A stretch of DNA of 64,000 bases from NCBI GenBank assembly GCA_011316305.1, contig SAUG01000088.1, positions 1 through 64,000 of the forward strand. Reading direction: 5' to 3'. This document shows, in pieces, positions 62,301 through 64,000 of the stretch (the first letter of the stretch is position 1; each line of letters begins with the position of its first letter). The DNA comes from Rusavskia elegans. Lineage: Eukaryota; Ascomycota; Lecanoromycetes; Teloschistales; Teloschistaceae. Made by a program: the position numbers and the translations under genes. The notes beneath the pieces are model-generated. The model made no database searches and was not told where the DNA came from. It saw only the letters and a program-made list of their open reading frames with translations.

Positions 62301-62900
62301 TTACTAGTATTTAATGAATCGGACCTAAATAATATTTAATTATTATTTTTTAAAATTATAAATTTATATTTTATATTTTATTTTTTATTTATTTAAAATG
62401 ACTATTTTAATATAGATTCAATATTTTCTATATAGGAATATTATTTAAAATTAAATATTCTTTTTTTCTAGTCTATAACTAGATTATAATCTTTTAATTA
62501 AAAAATTTTGAATATAATTTCGTAGCTAGCTATCTAAATAATATTAAATTAAAGTTTTTTTTAATACTAGTTAATTATTATTTAGAATAGTATTATTTTT
62601 TCTATAATTTTTCTATTTCTATTTAATATTTTATTTCTATCGATAACTATTAAATTATATAGATCTTTTTTTTTTTAATTTAAAAGAATTTTTTCCTTTT
62701 AACTAAATTTTCCGAAATAAAATTTCCGGTTATATCTAAATTAATAAATATTTTAACTTTATATAATTAGTTATTAGATTTTATAATTATTTTCATTTCG
62801 AATATATATATATAGTTAAATAAATTTTATTATTTTTTCCGGACTATATAATTATACGTTTATATTATATTTATTATTATTAAAATTTTTTTTTTTTAAA
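59400..62900 (-). pseudogene. pol: Gypsy-A pol remnant of E5
   Basis: Minus strand. Chromodomain about 59445-59575; integrase 59900-60700; RT catalytic box near 61607-61630; RT N-terminal block at 61915-61995; protease near 62700-62760. It contains no large deletion. Frames are closed by TAG/TAA as in the other copies. Confidence 0.8.
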
Positions 62901-63199
62901 TTATTATTTATATTTTTTTATTTTCTATTTTAATAATTTACTTACTAAATATATCTATAGAATTTCTAATTAAAAATTCTATTTTTTTTCTACTATTTAT
63001 AATATATTTAAAATAATTATAAATATTATAATTTCCGATTTCTATAGATATTATAAAAATATATCGATATAATTTTAATAAATACTATTCTATTCTTTTT
63101 TTTTTTATAAATTCCGTAATTATTATTATAGTAGGCGGTCTAATTAAATAGTATATATTTATTTTTTATTATTATATTTTTTTATTATAATATCGGTTT

Positions 63200-64000
63200 A
63201 GATATAATTATATCTTTAAAAATATTACTTTCTAGTTTTTTCTCTAATATATTGACGATATTATTTACTTTTTAATTATATTTATTATTCTTTAGATATT
63301 CGTCGCTGATATATATTTTAGAAACGTTTTTAAATTCTTTTTTTACTATTTTTTTATTATAAAAGGTCTGAAGATATACTGATCGAATATCTTCTATTAT
63401 AGTTATCTATTTAAAGGCGGTTTTTCTTTTAATTAATTTCGTTAATATTCGTAGAAAAATATTATTTATTATAATTTCCTATAGTATTTTATTATTTTCT
63501 ATAAATATTAATTCTTTATTTAAATTAGTTTTCTAGAGTTTAGAACTACTATTATTATTTTTTAAAATAATTTTATATTAGTTTTTAGATTTTTCTAATA
63601 TAATATTAAATTATTATCGTAATATTTTCTTTAATTAATATTTTTTTATAAAATAGTCTAGTTTACTATAATTATAGTATATTTTAGAGTTTTTATTTCT
63701 TTTACTATTTCTAGGATTTTCCTTTTTATATTATTATTATATAGAGTCTAGTTCTATTAATATTATTTTAAAATAACTATTTCCGGACTATTTTTTATTT
63801 AGATACTATTTTTTATAGAACTATTTCGAATAATATTTTATATTACTTTATTATCTACTATTATAGCGGTTTTTTTTTATTTTATTTATATAATTTATTA
63901 TTAATACCGATAGATATTTTAATTAGATTATTTAGAATATTATATATTCGACTATTATATATAAATTTATCTTTTATTTATTTCATAAATTTTTATCTAA
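63200..64000 (-). pseudogene. gag: Gypsy-A gag remnant of E5, partial
   Basis: Minus strand, truncated by the window end. The zinc knuckle region is at about 63645-63695. It aligns with 7440-8060 of E1. Confidence 0.7.

Larger units (their letters stand above)
58157..64000 (-). mobile_element. Gypsy-A chromovirus E5, 5' end outside the window
   Basis: Minus strand. 3' LTR 58157-58608; pol and gag follow to the window edge, where gag still has to reach the 5' LTR. It carries an M element at 58780-59162. It inserted into an M element at 58156. Confidence 0.85.

Noticed and set aside
1..64000. Mitochondrial origin because of the high A+T content
   Set aside because: CpG, CC and GG are kept while CpA/TpG are lost, and the sequences are nuclear-type LTR elements with 5-bp target duplications.

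Overview
The window is A+T-rich DNA from a filamentous fungus, most likely an ascomycete, and holds no intact host gene. CpA and TpG are almost absent over most of it while CpG, CC and GG survive. Retroelement reading frames are full of TAG/TAA where Gln or Trp is expected, and zinc-knuckle Cys and His codons (TGY, CAY) appear as TAY. This is the signature of repeat-induced point mutation (RIP). I infer a heterochromatic AT isochore, possibly pericentromeric or subtelomeric.

Layout. 1-2427: tail of a short retroposon-like repeat, gag end and LTR of a Gypsy element, spacer. 2428-12409: Gypsy-A copy E1 (minus strand), its right LTR split by a 3.35-kb LTR element B (8967-12317). 12410-15540: older Gypsy-F remnant (minus). 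15632-16717: an open frame of unknown family, then a B-type LTR. 16718-17915: spacer with tandem repeats. 17916-24569: Gypsy-A copy E2 (minus) carrying a fresh 533-bp Helitron-like insert. About 24570-56650: one Copia element (plus) broken by many insertions. 58157-64000: Gypsy-A copy E5 (minus), running off the window.

The Copia element holds a four-level nest: Copia contains E4 (27788-44230, Gypsy-A body with a swapped LTR/3' end), which contains a B element (28595-38523), which contains E3 (29834-36409, Gypsy-A in plus orientation). Each step is bounded by a 5-bp target duplication whose two copies differ by one C-to-T change. The Copia also took a 7.7-kb Gypsy-E (44533-52232, duplication AATAT), a retroposon-like element that later received a second copy of itself (52366-54311), and a short terminal-inverted-repeat element.

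Functionally, the Gypsy-A and Gypsy-E remnants both encode chromodomains after integrase, which fits chromoviruses that target heterochromatin. The least mutated pieces are the Helitron-like insert, the inner retroposon copy, much of Gypsy-E and the 15.6-kb frame. Items most worth a second look are the about 960-bp retroposon-like family with its unidentified protein, the Helitron-like element, the pair of tRNA-like sequences in the Gypsy-E 3' region, the LTR swap in E4, and the GGGTCGG inverted-repeat family.
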